From Tragulus kanchil (Eukaryota > Chordata > Mammalia > Artiodactyla > Tragulidae), in NCBI GenBank assembly GCA_022376925.1, contig JAIOJX010000005.1:160843501-160907500 (forward strand): 64,000 nt of DNA. Direction: 5' to 3'. Every line of letters starts with the position of its first letter. The first letter of the stretch is position 1. The position numbers were made by a program, and so were the translations under genes. Under the pieces are notes generated by a model that was not told where the DNA came from, searched no databases, and saw nothing but the letters and a program-made list of their open reading frames with translations. This document shows, piece after piece, positions 27,023 to 39,039 of the stretch.

Positions 27023-28149
27023 AAAGCTTCAGATTTAGGAAATTCGGTGTGGAGTGTATATTGTAATATCCCCAGTGGGGACAGCGTATTGATATTTCTC
27101 CAGTGAAACAAATCAAAATGCAAATATCCATTCAGGTCAGTTTTTGTCATGGAAGGAATTGAAATAAACTTCAGGTTTTCGGACACTTTTAGATTTGGGG
27201 ATCTCAGATATAGGACTGCTGGCCTGTTTACATATAGGGTCATCCCATCTGGCTGTGGAGGCCACATGTGAAACACTGTCTGGGGGTCCTGGTTGCACGG
27301 GCCGTGATGAGGATGGCGCCTCCGGAATGATGTGTGCAGCGTGCCTCTGTGTGGAATGATCTGCCCCACAGAGTGTCAGCACATCCACATCACCTTTATT
27401 GTTTTTAAGTAATTGCTCCGTATTGGAAAAGTCCGGTTTTCTCCCTCAGGGCATCCCTTTCCTGAATTATCTAAGTTTATTTAGTCCAAAGGAGACTGAG
27501 GAGGGTGGTATGAGTCCAAGTTCTAATGCTGAAAAGGGAAAGTGGGAGAGAGGTCCTGGCAGGTCCCAGCTGCTGCCACCTCTCACTGACTCCCAGCGCT
27601 GCTGTTGGTGTGGGTCCCACATACCTTATAGCTACTGGTGCACAGCGACTGGCACGGGCTGGCAGGTCCGTGTTTCTGCCTGGGTCTCCAAGATGCCTCC
27701 CACTGGGCACCAAGGTAAGAAGCAGCTCTCTAGACATCCTCCCAGGCTGACCCTTTCTTCAGAAGGCACACCCCCATGGCAGGTGGCTGGCTAGAGAGAA
27801 GAGGCCAGCTGTGACCACACTCGGATCCCGTCCTGCTCTCTCCCACACATCCCTAGGTTCTTGTGGGAAGGCGGAGTTACCAGCCTGGACTCCTATTTGC
27901 CTCAAGGTTCTTTAGAGACCTCACTACCTTTCTGAGTGAAGGGGCCTTGGTCCCTGTGGACAGATGCCCCTAACTACAGGGTTTGTGTCTTGTTTTGTAT
28001 TTCCCAGATGGATGTGGGGTCCTCATGCAAAAGCATCCCTCCCTCCCCTGCCACCAGCTTGTCTCACGGAAGGGCTGCCTGAATTGCATCACAAAGGATC
28101 CTCTTCACCACCCCTCTCCCCATCTCCTCTCCCCCCACGTAGTTTAGCA

Positions 28150-28530
28150 GATGATCCAGAAACTCCATTTCTGTGCATGTAGCCAAAAGAATTGAAAGCA
28201 GGATCTCAACAAGATATTGGTAAACACATGTTCATAGCAGCATTACTCACAATAGCCAAAGGGTGGAAATGACCCGAGTGTCTATGATCCCTGAATGGAT
28301 AAACAAAATGTAGCACATCCATGCAATATTACTCAGCCTTGAAAACAAAGGAATTCTGATGGATGCCATGGCGTGGAGGAACCTTGAATATATGCTAAAT
28401 AAAATGTGCCATTCACAAAAGGATAAATATTGTATGACCAACTTATACAAGGTACTTATAGTAGTCTAATGTATAGAGATTAGATTAGAATTGTGGTTGC
28501 CAGGGGCTGGGAGGAAAGGAGAATGGGAAG
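28150..28530 (+). mobile_element. L1M 3'-end fragment
   Basis: Recognisable L1 ORF2-end/3' UTR phrases: TTCATAGCAGCATTACTCAC, GGATAAACAAAATGTAGCAC, AAAAGGATAAATATTGTATG and TGGTTGCCAGGGGCTGGGAG. The left copy of duplication 6 starts inside its end. Confidence 0.8.
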
Positions 28531-30667
28531 TTATTGATTAACTGATATAGCTGCTTCCAGGGGGTCAGGAGCCCCTTCCACCGCAAGAGACTTGATCTCA
28601 CAAGCTTCACTGTCACCCACACATTGCTCAGTGGAATGAAAACTGGACCCACTTTGAGGTGGTGAGGAGAGAGCATGAACCAGGCAGAGCAGCAGATATG
28701 TCACTTCCCAGCTCTGGGCCTCACCTCCCTGAGGTCCTGCTTACTCCTGGCACTTTGCTTCTGAACTGTGCCCGGGTGGTCAGCACGTTTATTGGAACTG
28801 TGGTTGTTGAGTGTGGCTCTTGGAGCATGGCAGTAGCAGCACCTAGAAACTGGTTAAAAATGTGAAGTCCTGTCCCAAATCAGAAACTCCGATTCAGCCC
28901 AGCAAGCTGGCTGAGCCCTTCCAGGTCATTCTCATCATTCAACTCTGTGCACTGGTTTTGATAAAAGAGGAAATTTGTATGAGCCTTCCAAGACATCAAG
29001 CTCACGTATACTGCCTGATACGGTATTTGCCACATAGTAGATGCTCAATAGCCCAATGAATAAATCACTCCTTCCTCTGCTCACCCACTCCCTATACACA
29101 CAAACAAGACTGCCGGGAGAGTTTGGAGGAGTCTAGGCTTAGATTAGACTTGAGTGAGAAAGAAAAGAGGTCCAAAGATCGAAAGAACACTATCATCTTA
29201 GGGAGCAGAAGAGAAGAGGAGACTTGGAAATCTCAGAAGCAGCAGTTTACCCAGTGAAGGAGATTTTATGTTTCCAGCTTTTGGTAAAAGCCTTCGGCTC
29301 TAACTTCAGTTTTGGTACAGTGTGGAGTCAGAGCTGCCAAACTGGTTCTGCCCTCTTCCTTTCCCCATAGGAACCCTCTCCAGCCTTCCCTGGCACGTGC
29401 TGCCATCAAACACATTTTGCACAAGCTGGTGCTTTCAGTGGCTTTCTGCCTCTAGTTGAGTTCAGCTCTTCCATGCCGGTAGAGCCGCCCCCTCTCTCTC
29501 CACTCCTCGTCCCTGGAGTCCCTCCTCACACCTCACACCTTCTCTCCAGACTGCTGAGGCTCCTTCATCATGGCCGTCTCCCTGGGAGGAAAGGAGAATG
29601 GGAAGTTATTGATTAACTGATATAGCTGCTTCCAGGGGGTCAGGAGCCCCTTCCACCGCAAGAGACTTGATCTCACAAGCTTCACTGTCACCCACACATT
29701 GCTCAGTGGAATGAAAACTGGACCCACTTTGAGGTGGTGAGGAGAGAGCATGAACCAGGCAGAGCAGCAGATATGTCACTTCCCAGCTCTGGGCCTCACC
29801 TCCCTGAGGTCCTGCTTACTCCTGGCACTTTGCTTCTGAACTGTGCCCGGGTGGTCAGCACGTTTATTGGAACTGTGGTTGTTGAGTGTGGCTCTTGGAG
29901 CATGGCAGTAGCAGCACCTAGAAACTGGTTAAAAATGTGAAGTCCTGTCCCAAATCAGAAACTCCGATTCAGCCCAGCAAGCTGGCTGAGCCCTTCCAGG
30001 TCATTCTCATCATTCAACTCTGTGCACTGGTTTTGATAAAAGAGGAAATTTGTATGAGCCTTCCAAGACATCAAGCTCACGTATACTGCCTGATACGGTA
30101 TTTGCCACATAGTAGATGCTCAATAGCCCAATGAATAAATCACTCCTTCCTCTGCTCACCCACTCCCTATACACACAAACAAGACTGCCGGGAGAGTTTG
30201 GAGGAGTCTAGGCTTAGATTAGACTTGAGTGAGAAAGAAAAGAGGTCCAAAGATCGAAAGAACACTATCATCTTAGGGAGCAGAAGAGAAGAGGAGACTT
30301 GGAAATCTCAGAAGCAGCAGTTTACCCAGTGAAGGAGATTTTATGTTTCCAGCTTTTGGTAAAAGCCTTCGGCTCTAACTTCAGTTTTGGTACAGTGTGG
30401 AGTCAGAGCTGCCAAACTGGTTCTGCCCTCTTCCTTTCCCCATAGGAACCCTCTCCAGCCTTCCCTGGCACGTGCTGCCATCAAACACATTTTGCACAAG
30501 CTGGTGCTTTCAGTGGCTTTCTGCCTCTAGTTGAGTTCAGCTCTTCCATGCCGGTAGAGCCGCCGCTACCCCTCTCTCTCCACTCCTCGTCCCCTGGAGT
30601 CCCCTCCTCACACCCTCACACCTTCTCTCCAGACTGCTGGAGGCTCCTTCATCATGGCCCTGTCTCT
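28507..30667. repeat. Tandem duplication 6 (GDF2-GDF10 intergenic), offset 1075
   Basis: Left copy 28507-29581, right copy 29582-30667. In its last ~100 bp the left copy lacks single bases from many homopolymers (for example CCTGGAGTCCC against CCCTGGAGTCCCC). Confidence 0.95.
28780..28950. repeat. MER5A-like element (recurs at 29855-30025)
   Basis: CAGCACCTAGAAACTGGTTA ... AAATCAGAAACTCCGATTCA ... CAGGTCATTCTCATC matches the MER5A pattern. The second copy is due to duplication 6. Confidence 0.55.
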
Positions 30668-32529
30668 GTCCTGGCCACAGAAGGAGCCTGGGGGCCACGC
30701 GACAGCTCTGATGACATCTTACGTGACTTAGACATACAGAGCTGCCTGTTGGGATGCCTCAGGCAGAACGTCTGGTGGTATCCAGACTCAGGGCCCCTGC
30801 TTGTTGAGTAAAAGGGTGGTATTTGAAGTTTTCCAAAGTGTGGGCTTCCAGCTCACAGCCGTTCCGTTGTTTAGTTGCACATGAGCTACAGCTCTACCCT
30901 TTCAGAGGACACGTAAGTTCAGGACTGGGGCCTGGTGGCAGGCCACCACACTGCTCCCTCCAGACTGACCCAGATGCAGTCAGTGGACTGACCTAGATGT
31001 GCACACCTAGGCTGCCCGCTGGGTCCTCTTGCTTTTGCAATCACGTGACATTTATATTTTGGTTTTAAGAGGGAAAAAGAAAAGTTGCTTCATATTTACT
31101 TTTCTTTTAAAACTTTGCTTTACCGTAAGGTCACTCAGTGCCACTGGGACAAGCTTAACGGGCTGGTGGTGGAGGTCATGGGCCAGGAAGCTGGGCAGCA
31201 GCACCGGCCACACAGACCTTGAACCAGGCAGCCTTGTGTGTCGATGCCAGTAGTACCTGTGGTCTTGGTAAGACATGGGTGGCCCCATTACTTGCCTATT
31301 TTGAGCCTGTTTTTCTGAAGTACCAACTGGGGAGTTTGTTGCAAGGTTGCTATGGAGGCTGGACGAGATGCCATGTCTGTGTGGTGGTCTGCGAGCATGA
31401 GGGCCCCTGCGGGCACCTATTCCTTTCATCATCCGGGAAAGTCCTCACCACTGGGTACCTTCCTTTCTGGCACAAGCATGAAGCCCCTGTCCACGGCTGA
31501 CGCTGATCCTCCTAGCTGCTCCCTCCACGCCTGTAGTCCAGAAACGAGGGCTCGGAGGAGGGACAGGCTTCCACAGTAACCTCAGAGGTCTCCTAGACAC
31601 TGCGAATGCCAGAATGAATAGGTAGCAGTATTACAGGACACCCCATCTTTACTAAGAAATGAGAAGGAAGCAGTTTGGATGAGAAAAAAAATGAGGGGGA
31701 GAAGGATGAAGGAGGATTCTCATATTGAGAAAAAAAGGCATTTGGAACTTTATCAAGCCCTAATGTTTTTACTTATTTTGCTAGTAATTTACAGCCTGTC
31801 GTATTTCAGAAAGGATTAGACATGGCAAACCAAGCCATAACCAATTTGCAGACCAATTTGAGATGTCCCAGCCATCCAACGAATGAATCATTTAGTCCCA
31901 AATACAAGTCCTGCAGGAATAAGGCAGTGTGTGCCTGATGGACCACCCCCTTCGCCTCACCTGATCTCTGCCAAGAGGCAGGGCCTTGTGCCCAGGGCAG
32001 CTGTTCACACACATGTCCCACGGTCATTTGGAGGACCTCAGAGGGGATGCGGAGCAGATGCTGCTGGGCTCCAGCCAGGTGTGTCCAGTATTTTCGCAGT
32101 AAACATCTTTGCCGTGAGCAGCTCTGCAGCACAAGGAGTTGGCCGTAAGGCCATTTTGCCATAAAAAATAATTGCCTGAAGCTGTATTACACTAGAAAAG
32201 GATAACACATCAGGGGTTACAAATCCTTGGTTGAACCAATCTAAGCCAGAATTTGTTTAAAAATTTCACCATTTTCCAAAAACGTATACTCCTCAGGAAT
32301 CCCATAAAAAAAAATCTCTTTCGCAGGGGAGGAGTAGGAGGAGCTTGATTCTTCTCTGCCCTCCAACTTCTAGCACTGTGTGATCAATTTGGTAAAGATG
32401 GCTAGAGAGAACAAGCTGTCTTGTCTAAGTTAGCTAAAGAATCCATCAGGAATGCTCTTGAAGACTGTTGTGAATTCGTAACTGCCTCTTCTATATTTTT
32501 TGATAACTTGGTAAACTTTGTATTGGTGG
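30668..32529. other. Intergenic, unassigned
   Basis: No gene, RNA or named repeat recognised. Short open frames have no family features. Confidence 0.5.
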
Positions 32530-33185
32530 TTAACGTTTTTGATTTTGTTATTGGATTATAATGGCTTTACAATGTCGTGTTAGTTTCTGTTGTATAGCTA
32601 AGTGAGTCAGTTGTATTCATATGTACATATCCACTCTCTCTTTTTTTTTGGCCACTTCTATTGGTCTTTCATTTATTTCCATCTTTGTTCTTTGGCTCCT
32701 GTGGGTCTCCCATCGCAGTGGCCTCTCTCATTGCAGAGCACTGGCTCTGGGCGCATGTGCTCCAGAGTTCTGGCTTGGTAATTGGACACATCAGTCCAGC
32801 CGCTCCGCAGCATGTGGGATCTTCCCAGGCCAGGGATCGAACCGGCGCTCCTTGCACTGCAAGGTGGTGTCCTTACCCACTGGACCACCAGGGGAGCCCA
32901 TATGTCCACTCTTTTTAAGATTTCCTTACCGAGCAGGTCACCACAGAGCACTGAACGGAGTTCTCTGTGCTGCACAGTAGGTTCTCACTAGTTGCCTCTT
33001 TTGTACAGAGTGGTGCACACATACTTAGTGTATATACGTCAATCCTGATCTGCCAGTTCAACTCACCCCGCTGCACCCCCCTTCTTGCCTTGGTAACCAT
33101 AGGTTTGTGCTCTACATCTATGACTCTATGTGTACTTGGCAAATAAGTTCATCTTTACCACTTTCCTGGATTCCGCATTTTAAAC
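32530..33185 (-). mobile_element. Cetartiodactyl L1 3' UTR, antisense, interrupted by a SINE
   Basis: The plus strand reads as the reverse of the L1 3' UTR common in cetartiodactyls: GTTGTATAGCTAAGTGAGTC, CTCTGTGCTGCACAGTAGGT, CTTGGTAACCATAGGTTTGT and TGGCAAATAAGTTCATC. A CHR SINE splits it at 32641-32900. Confidence 0.8.
32641..32900 (-). mobile_element. CHR-type SINE, nested in an L1 3' UTR
   Basis: The minus strand begins GGGCTCCCCTGGTGGTCCAG, with box B GGTTCGATCCCTGGC and GATCCCACATGCTGCGGAGC. A 3' half (TGTCCAATTACCAAGCC, GCGCCCAGAGCCAG) is shared with the element at 58196-58539. An imperfect target-site duplication (CATATCCACTCT against CATATGTCCACTCT) flanks it inside antisense L1 sequence. 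Confidence 0.85.
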
Positions 33186-34231
33186 TCTTAGTGTTTCTGG
33201 GCGGGAGGTATGACGGCTCACAGAAGATTGTAAAAACTGACCTGTTTCATTTTCTACTGTAATGGAACTACCATCCAGTTATTTTATCTTTTATGGCAAC
33301 ATGGCCTCCTGGCCAATTAGTTGTGCAGCAAAAAATGCTTTCAAAGAAACTTCTGGCAATAAAGATATTTATGGGAAAAAAAACCTAGGCCCCAATCCAG
33401 GTACCCTCAGCCCTGCTGTGCTTACCTGTTCTGGGTCCTCTCTTCAGCGCAGGTTGAATTGCCACTGGTGGCTGTGGTGGCAGCCTCCTTCAAGGCTCCC
33501 TGGCTTCCTAAGCCACCGTGACTGATTCTTCTGAGGGTCAGAGAACTGTAAGTTTCCATGCCTCTACTGGGGGAAGCCTGGGCTGGGATCTGAACATCCA
33601 GCCTTCTTGCCTCCAGGTTGGACTAACCCAAAGGAATAGCTTAAGAGCCTGAGCTCCCCACAGGATGCAAACAAGGCTCCCATGGCTGGCTTCTTGCCCC
33701 CTGTCCCCAGTCCTTGCCCGTTTCACATGGGAGCACATCCCTTGCCCAAGAATCCTGGTCTCAGGAGTCTAGGATCCTTTCTTCTTCAAGGTCCCCTCGT
33801 GGAGAATACCTCCACGTGGCTTTTCAACCTTCTCTGAGTAAGACGGGGGCCATGCCATCTTCTCAGTTCCCAGCCGAGGGACTGTTATACACCTGCCCCC
33901 ATTCAACCCAGCTTCTCCTTCAGAAGTGTCGGTCAGTCAGCTTCAGGCTCTAAACTGTGAGGTGATGTCAACTTGGGGACAAGGGAGCCAACTGGGAGAA
34001 GCTGAGGCTGATGGGGGACAGGGAGGAGTGGACATTTTAGTTCCTCAGGAGACCCTGAATCTCTGGAGAAATCCCCGACTTCTGTTGAATCTCTTGCTTG
34101 AACTACCCCAAGTAGAAAACCTCTGACTAGGCTCCCTGTAAATATTTGGGGTACCTCCCCAGCACTTGATATCCCCTCCAAGGCTGAGAATGTGAGGCCT
34201 CTATTCCTGCCGGGGTTGTGTTCTACCTGGA
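33186..34231. other. Intergenic, downstream of GDF10
   Basis: No feature recognised. It lies beyond the GDF10 poly(A) signal. Confidence 0.5.
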
Positions 34232-35215
34232 CGAGCCGAGGGTGGGCACCTCTGGTGCAATATTGGTGGGCAGGAAGGCATAGGAGTGGCTGGTGTTTGG
34301 AGCTCAGGCTAAAGATGAGAGAGGGTGGAGATGGCCTACTGGGACCTCGCCTCTGAAGAAGGCTGTGGCCTCAGCAGCCACTCGGACATCATTCTTACTC
34401 ATGGGGAGCCATCCATATTGTGGAATGGGTGACATTCAGTGTTTCAAGATACCACTGTCCCTTTAATTTATTAGCATTTCATAAAAACACATACCATACA
34501 CAATCTACAGGATAGAAAGTATAATTTACAAAAATATAAAATCTTGGTTATGTTTTAGTATCCCAACATATTGCTGCATGGGTTATTTCAATAAGCGTGT
34601 TTATACAACGCACACAACAACCAGCATGACGACCTCTGTGGGGGAACGGTGTCAACTCCCTCCTTTTTGTTTGAAAACAAAACATCTATTAAGAAAAAGA
34701 AATCAAAATCGGTCATGGGTGCATCCTGTATGTATCAATATGGCTGCAGTGGATGCTGAAAGGAAACATCCATTCACACCATTATTTAGGCCCATCACTC
34801 TGTGGCCAGAGCATTTTAAACCGACTGTTTAAACAAAGGTTCTTTCCATATGAAGGAAGTGAGCGCCTTCAAGTCTGTAGTCTTCTTTCCAGGTTAGGAG
34901 ATGATGGTCAAACCGAACAGATGGACATGTCTGGTTTTCAGGCCTTCTGAGCAGAGGGGACACACCATGAGCAACCCCCAGGCCAGGGCTAAGTCCCAGA
35001 TCCCTTTAATGGATTGAACCTGGCATTGAGGAGGTTGAATCGCCAGCAATGAAAGACCCCGGACTGATGCCCTGGGATGACAGATGGCTGTCTATGAGCT
35101 TTGCTTTATCTTTGCAGCTGCACCCTGAGTCAAGCACTCACTCCAGAAAGTTCCCAGGATGCAGCCCTGCTGCGCGTGGGCGAGGCAGGCTCCTTCCACT
35201 CCAGAGCAGCGGGTC

Positions 35216-35331
35216 TTACCGGCAGGCACAGGTCTCCACAGACATGTTGGGGTACACCTTCAGAACCACGTCCGGTTCTCATCCAGGAAGAGGACCCCGA
35301 GAGAGCTCATCTTGTCGGGAACGCAGCAAGG
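35216..35331 (-). pseudogene. GDF10: Truncated third copy of GDF10 exon 3 (duplicate block)
   Basis: Covers the last ~38 codons and the stop (TTA at 35216-35218 on the plus strand). It lacks one T in the ACGTTCCGG stretch near 35270, so it is frameshifted, and it ends at 35331 without an acceptor. It is the junction-facing end of the left copy in the 34232-36431 duplication. Confidence 0.88.
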
Positions 35332-35563
35332 CAGCCGAGGTGGGCACCTCTGGTGCAATATTGGTGGGCAGGAAGGCATAGGAGTGGCTGGTGTTTGGAG
35401 CTCAGGCTAAAGATGAGAGAGGTGGAGATGGCCTACTGGGACCTCGCCTCTGAAGAAGGCTGTGGCCTCAGCAGCCACTCGGACATCATTCTTACTCATG
35501 GGGAGCCATCCATATTGTGGAATGGGTGACATTCAGTGTTTCAAGATACCACTGTCCCTTTAA

Positions 35564-35569
35564 TTTATT
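35564..35569 (-). terminator. GDF10: GDF10 poly(A) signal
   Basis: AATAAA on the minus strand within an AT-rich stretch, about 750 bp downstream of the GDF10 stop at 36315. The intervening sequence has no other gene and fits a 3' UTR. A duplicate of the signal sits at 34467-34472. Confidence 0.55.
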
Positions 35570-36314
35570 AGCATTTCATAAAAACACATACCATACACAA
35601 TCTACAGGATAGAAAGTATAATTTACAAAAATATAAAATCTTGGTTATGTTTTAGTATCCCAACATATTGCTGCATGGGTTATTTCAATAAGCGTGTTTA
35701 TACAACGCACACAACAACCAGCATGACGACCTCTGTGGGGGAACGGTGTCAACTCCCTCCTTTTTGTTTGAAAACAAAACATCTATTAAGAAAAAGAAAT
35801 CAAAATCGGTCATGGGTGCATCCTGTATGTATCAATATGGCTGCAGTGGATGCTGAAAGGAAACATCCATTCACACCATTATTTAGGCCCATCACTCTGT
35901 GGCCAGAGCATTTTAAACCGACTGTTTAAACAAAGGTTCTTTCCATATGAAGGAAGTGAGCGCCTTCAAGTCTGTAGTCTTCTTTCCAGGTTAGGAGATG
36001 ATGGTCGCAAACCGAACAGATGGACATGTCTGGTTTTCAGGCCTTCTGAGCAGAGGGGACACACCATGAGCAACCCCCAGGCCAGGGCTAAGTCCCAGAT
36101 CCCTTTAATGGATTGAACCTGGCATTGAGGAGGTTGAATCGCCAGCAATGAAAGACCCCGGACTGATGCCCTGGGATGACAGATGGCTGTCTATGAGCTT
36201 TGCTTTATCTTTGCAGCTGCACCCTGAGTCAAGCACTCACTCCAGAAAGTTCCCAGGATGCAGCCCTGCTGCGCGTGGGCGAGGCAGGCTCCTTCCACTC
36301 CAGAGCAGCGGGTC

Positions 36315-36506
36315 TTACCGGCAGGCACAGGTCTCCACAGACATGTTGGGGTACACCTTCAGAACCACGTTCCGGTTCTCATCCAGGAAGAGGACCCCGA
36401 GAGAGCTCATCTTGTCGGGAACGCAGCAAGGCTCTGGGATGCCTGGCACGATGCCCACGGCCCTGACGATGCTCTGGATGGTGGCGTGGTTGGATGGGCG
36501 GACCAT
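36315..36506 (-). CDS. GDF10: GDF10 (BMP3b) exon 3, copy continuous with the 3' UTR
   Basis: Terminal coding exon of GDF10/BMP3b, a secreted TGF-beta superfamily ligand related to BMP3. It starts after a CAG acceptor (36509-36507) with [18 protein letters not shown], continues [25 protein letters not shown] and ends [10 protein letters not shown] and TAA (36317-36315): 63 residues and a stop, phase 0. It carries the last four cystine-knot cysteines. With exons 1 and 2 it gives 478 residues, as in human. An identical exon lies at 37391-37582 and a truncated one at 35216-35331; these belong to two overlapping ~1.1-kb duplications. This copy is chosen because its 3' UTR runs uninterrupted to a poly(A) signal. 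Confidence 0.93.
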   Translation of the reverse strand: MVRPSNHATIQSIVRAVGIVPGIPEPCCVPDKMSSLGVLFLDENRNVVLKVYPNMSVETCACR

Positions 36507-37390
36507 CTGTAAGCAGGAAAGGAACACAGTCACCTCTGAGCTCTGCCCACTCCGCAGTCCTCGCCCCTCACCATGCTGCATGTCTTTGACTGAGGACACA
36601 GAAGAGGTGGCGACCTAGAAAAAACTGTGAGATCCCAGGGCTGGATACACACTTCCTCTGACATCCCTTACAGGCTGAGTCCCAGGGACCTTTGCAAAAG
36701 GCTTCCCCTACCCCCACTTCCCCTGACCTTGGGCTCCTAGAGCACATCCTCTGCGTGACACTGGCCATCTGGGGGCAGCTGCACATCACACATCCCTGAG
36801 GAGATCTGGAACTGGCCAGGAGCTCCAGAGGGAAGCCCAGGGGAAAGATTGGGGGTTCCGCCTGGGACCATAGCGACCCAGACCTCACAGTCCAGGGAGC
36901 GACGTCGTGCTTGCCACAGGACCGTGCTCTCCGAACAGGAGGGAAAGGCCAGCAGACACACGTGCTTCGGCGTGATGGGGCTGGAAACGCAGCTCCCAGG
37001 AGGGGCTGCCTGCGAGCTGTCAGGTGCTGCGCCACCTGCATTGCTCCATTTTGTCATTGTATCCATCTGATGCGGTGGGAAGGACTTTAATCTTACTGGT
37101 GAAACCAAGGTTTGAAATGGCTAGATGACTTGACTAAGAGACCTCCGTTAGGAAGCAGTCTGGCTTGGAAACCACGCTCCCTTTAATGGATTGAACCTGG
37201 CATTGAGGAGGTTGAATCCAGCAATGAAAGACCCCGGACTGATGCCCTGGGATGACAGATGGCTGTCTATGAGCTTTGCTTTATCTTTGCAGCTGCACCC
37301 TGAGTCAAGCACTCACTCCAGAAAGTTCCCAGGATGCAGCCCTGCTGCGCGTGGGCGAGGCAGGCTCCTTCCACTCCAGAGCAGCGGGTC

Positions 37391-37582
37391 TTACCGGCAG
37401 GCACAGGTCTCCACAGACATGTTGGGGTACACCTTCAGAACCACGTTCCGGTTCTCATCCAGGAAGAGGACCCCGAGAGAGCTCATCTTGTCGGGAACGC
37501 AGCAAGGCTCTGGGATGCCTGGCACGATGCCCACGGCCCTGACGATGCTCTGGATGGTGGCGTGGTTGGATGGGCGGACCAT
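37391..37582 (-). CDS. GDF10: GDF10 exon 3, second intact copy (duplicate block)
   Basis: Identical in coding sequence to 36315-36506, offset by 1076 bp, with the same acceptor and TAA. It is the copy nearest exon 2. Downstream of its stop the 3' UTR is cut at the junction (37178). One of the two copies is almost certainly redundant. Confidence 0.85.
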   Translation of the reverse strand: MVRPSNHATIQSIVRAVGIVPGIPEPCCVPDKMSSLGVLFLDENRNVVLKVYPNMSVETCACR

Positions 37583-39039
37583 CTGTAAGCAGGAAAGGAA
37601 CACAGTCACCTCTGAGCTCTGCCCACTCCGCAGTCCTCGCCCCTCACCATGCTGCATGTCTTTGACTGAGGACACAGAAGAGGTGGCGACCTAGAAAAAA
37701 CTGTGAGATCCCAGGGCTGGATACACACTTCCTCTGACATCCCTTACAGGCTGAGTCCCAGGGACCTTTGCAAAAGGCTTCCCCTACCCCCACTTCCCCT
37801 GACCTTGGGCTCCTAGAGCACATCCTCTGCGTGACACTGGCCATCTGGGGGCAGCTGCACATCACACATCCCTGAGGAGATCTGGAACTGGCCAGGAGCT
37901 CCAGAGGGAAGCCCAGGGGAAAGATTGGGGGTTCCGCCTGGGACCATAGCGACCCAGACCTCACAGTCCAGGGAGCGACGTCGTGCTTGCCACAGGACCG
38001 TGCTCTCCGAACAGGAGGGAAAGGCCAGCAGACACACGTGCTTCGGCGTGATGGGGCTGGAAACGCAGCTCCCAGGAGGGGCTGCCTGCGAGCTGTCAGG
38101 TGCTGCGTCACCTGCATTGCTCCATTTTGTCATTGTATCCATCTGATGCGGTGGGAAGGATTTTAATCTTACTGGTGAAACCAAGGTTTGAAATGGCTAG
38201 ATGACTTGACTAAGAGACCTCCGTTAGGAAGCAGTCTGGCTTGGAAACCACGCTCACTGGGCCCACGCCAGCTCTTGTCCCCTCCCTCTCCAGGCAGCCT
38301 CTCCTACCCCAAAGAGTCTGGGTCCCAGCTGCAAACAGGGAAAATGCCATTTCTTAAGCGCTTCTCCCAAGAGGAACAGGATTATGTTCCAGGTGCTTTA
38401 GCTCATTGTCAGCCAGAGTTTGATATGTCATCCAGTGCCTCTGGTGGGGAGGTGGGAGGTGGGAATCAAGGCCAGGACACGGGCATTTGGGGAGTTCAGG
38501 CTGCTGGGAAGGGAAGGTGGGAAGACAGTCAGGCAGACTGATAAGGTAAGTGTGGGGTCAGCCAGGGGGGCCCACCGCGTACCCCTCCTGCATCCACCGG
38601 GCTGCGCTCCTCCAGCAGACGCCCGCCTCTCTGTCAGGCACCTCCCTTCCTCTCTCCTGCATGTGCACAGCTTTGAGGAGAAGGCTCCTAATTCCCAAAC
38701 AGGTTAATACGGCCCTATGTCTGGGTCTGGGATTTCCCAGCTGGCTGATTTATTTGTGTTCACGGTGGATTTACACACTGACTTCCTTTCTTGGAGGGGA
38801 AGGCATGACCTGGAACTCAGCAGAGGAGCGAAGGAGGAGGAAAGTGTGTGCTCTGTACTAAGGTCGACATCAGCTGGCAGCCAGCCCATCAGCTGGTTCA
38901 GGCTGTGGGGAGATGGATGGTCAGAGCCACGGTCCAGCCTAGAGGGAAGGCGAGCATCTGAAAAGCCAGGTCAGCGCCATGGAGCAAAAGACAGTCTCAT
39001 GTGTGTCCTGCAGACTTGGGAACAATGAGAGCTAGTTGC

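Larger units (their letters stand above)
25100..28149. other. GDF2 upstream/intergenic DNA
   Basis: Non-coding, with a MIR (25.5 kb) and the 5S rRNA retropseudogene (26.9 kb). 26.7-26.9 kb is AT-rich and may be another old repeat that I cannot name. Confidence 0.5.
34232..36431. repeat. Tandem duplication 7 (GDF10 3' UTR/exon 3), offset ~1099
   Basis: Left copy 34232-35331, right copy 35332-36431. A G is lost in the right copy's start, and a T is lost in exon 3 at the left copy's end. Confidence 0.95.
36100..38255. repeat. Tandem duplication 8 (GDF10 exon 3/intron 2), offset ~1076
   Basis: Left copy 36100-37177, right copy 37178-38255. The left copy overlaps the right copy of duplication 7, so exon 3 appears three times. 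GC is lost from GAATCGCCAGC at the right copy's start. Confidence 0.95.
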
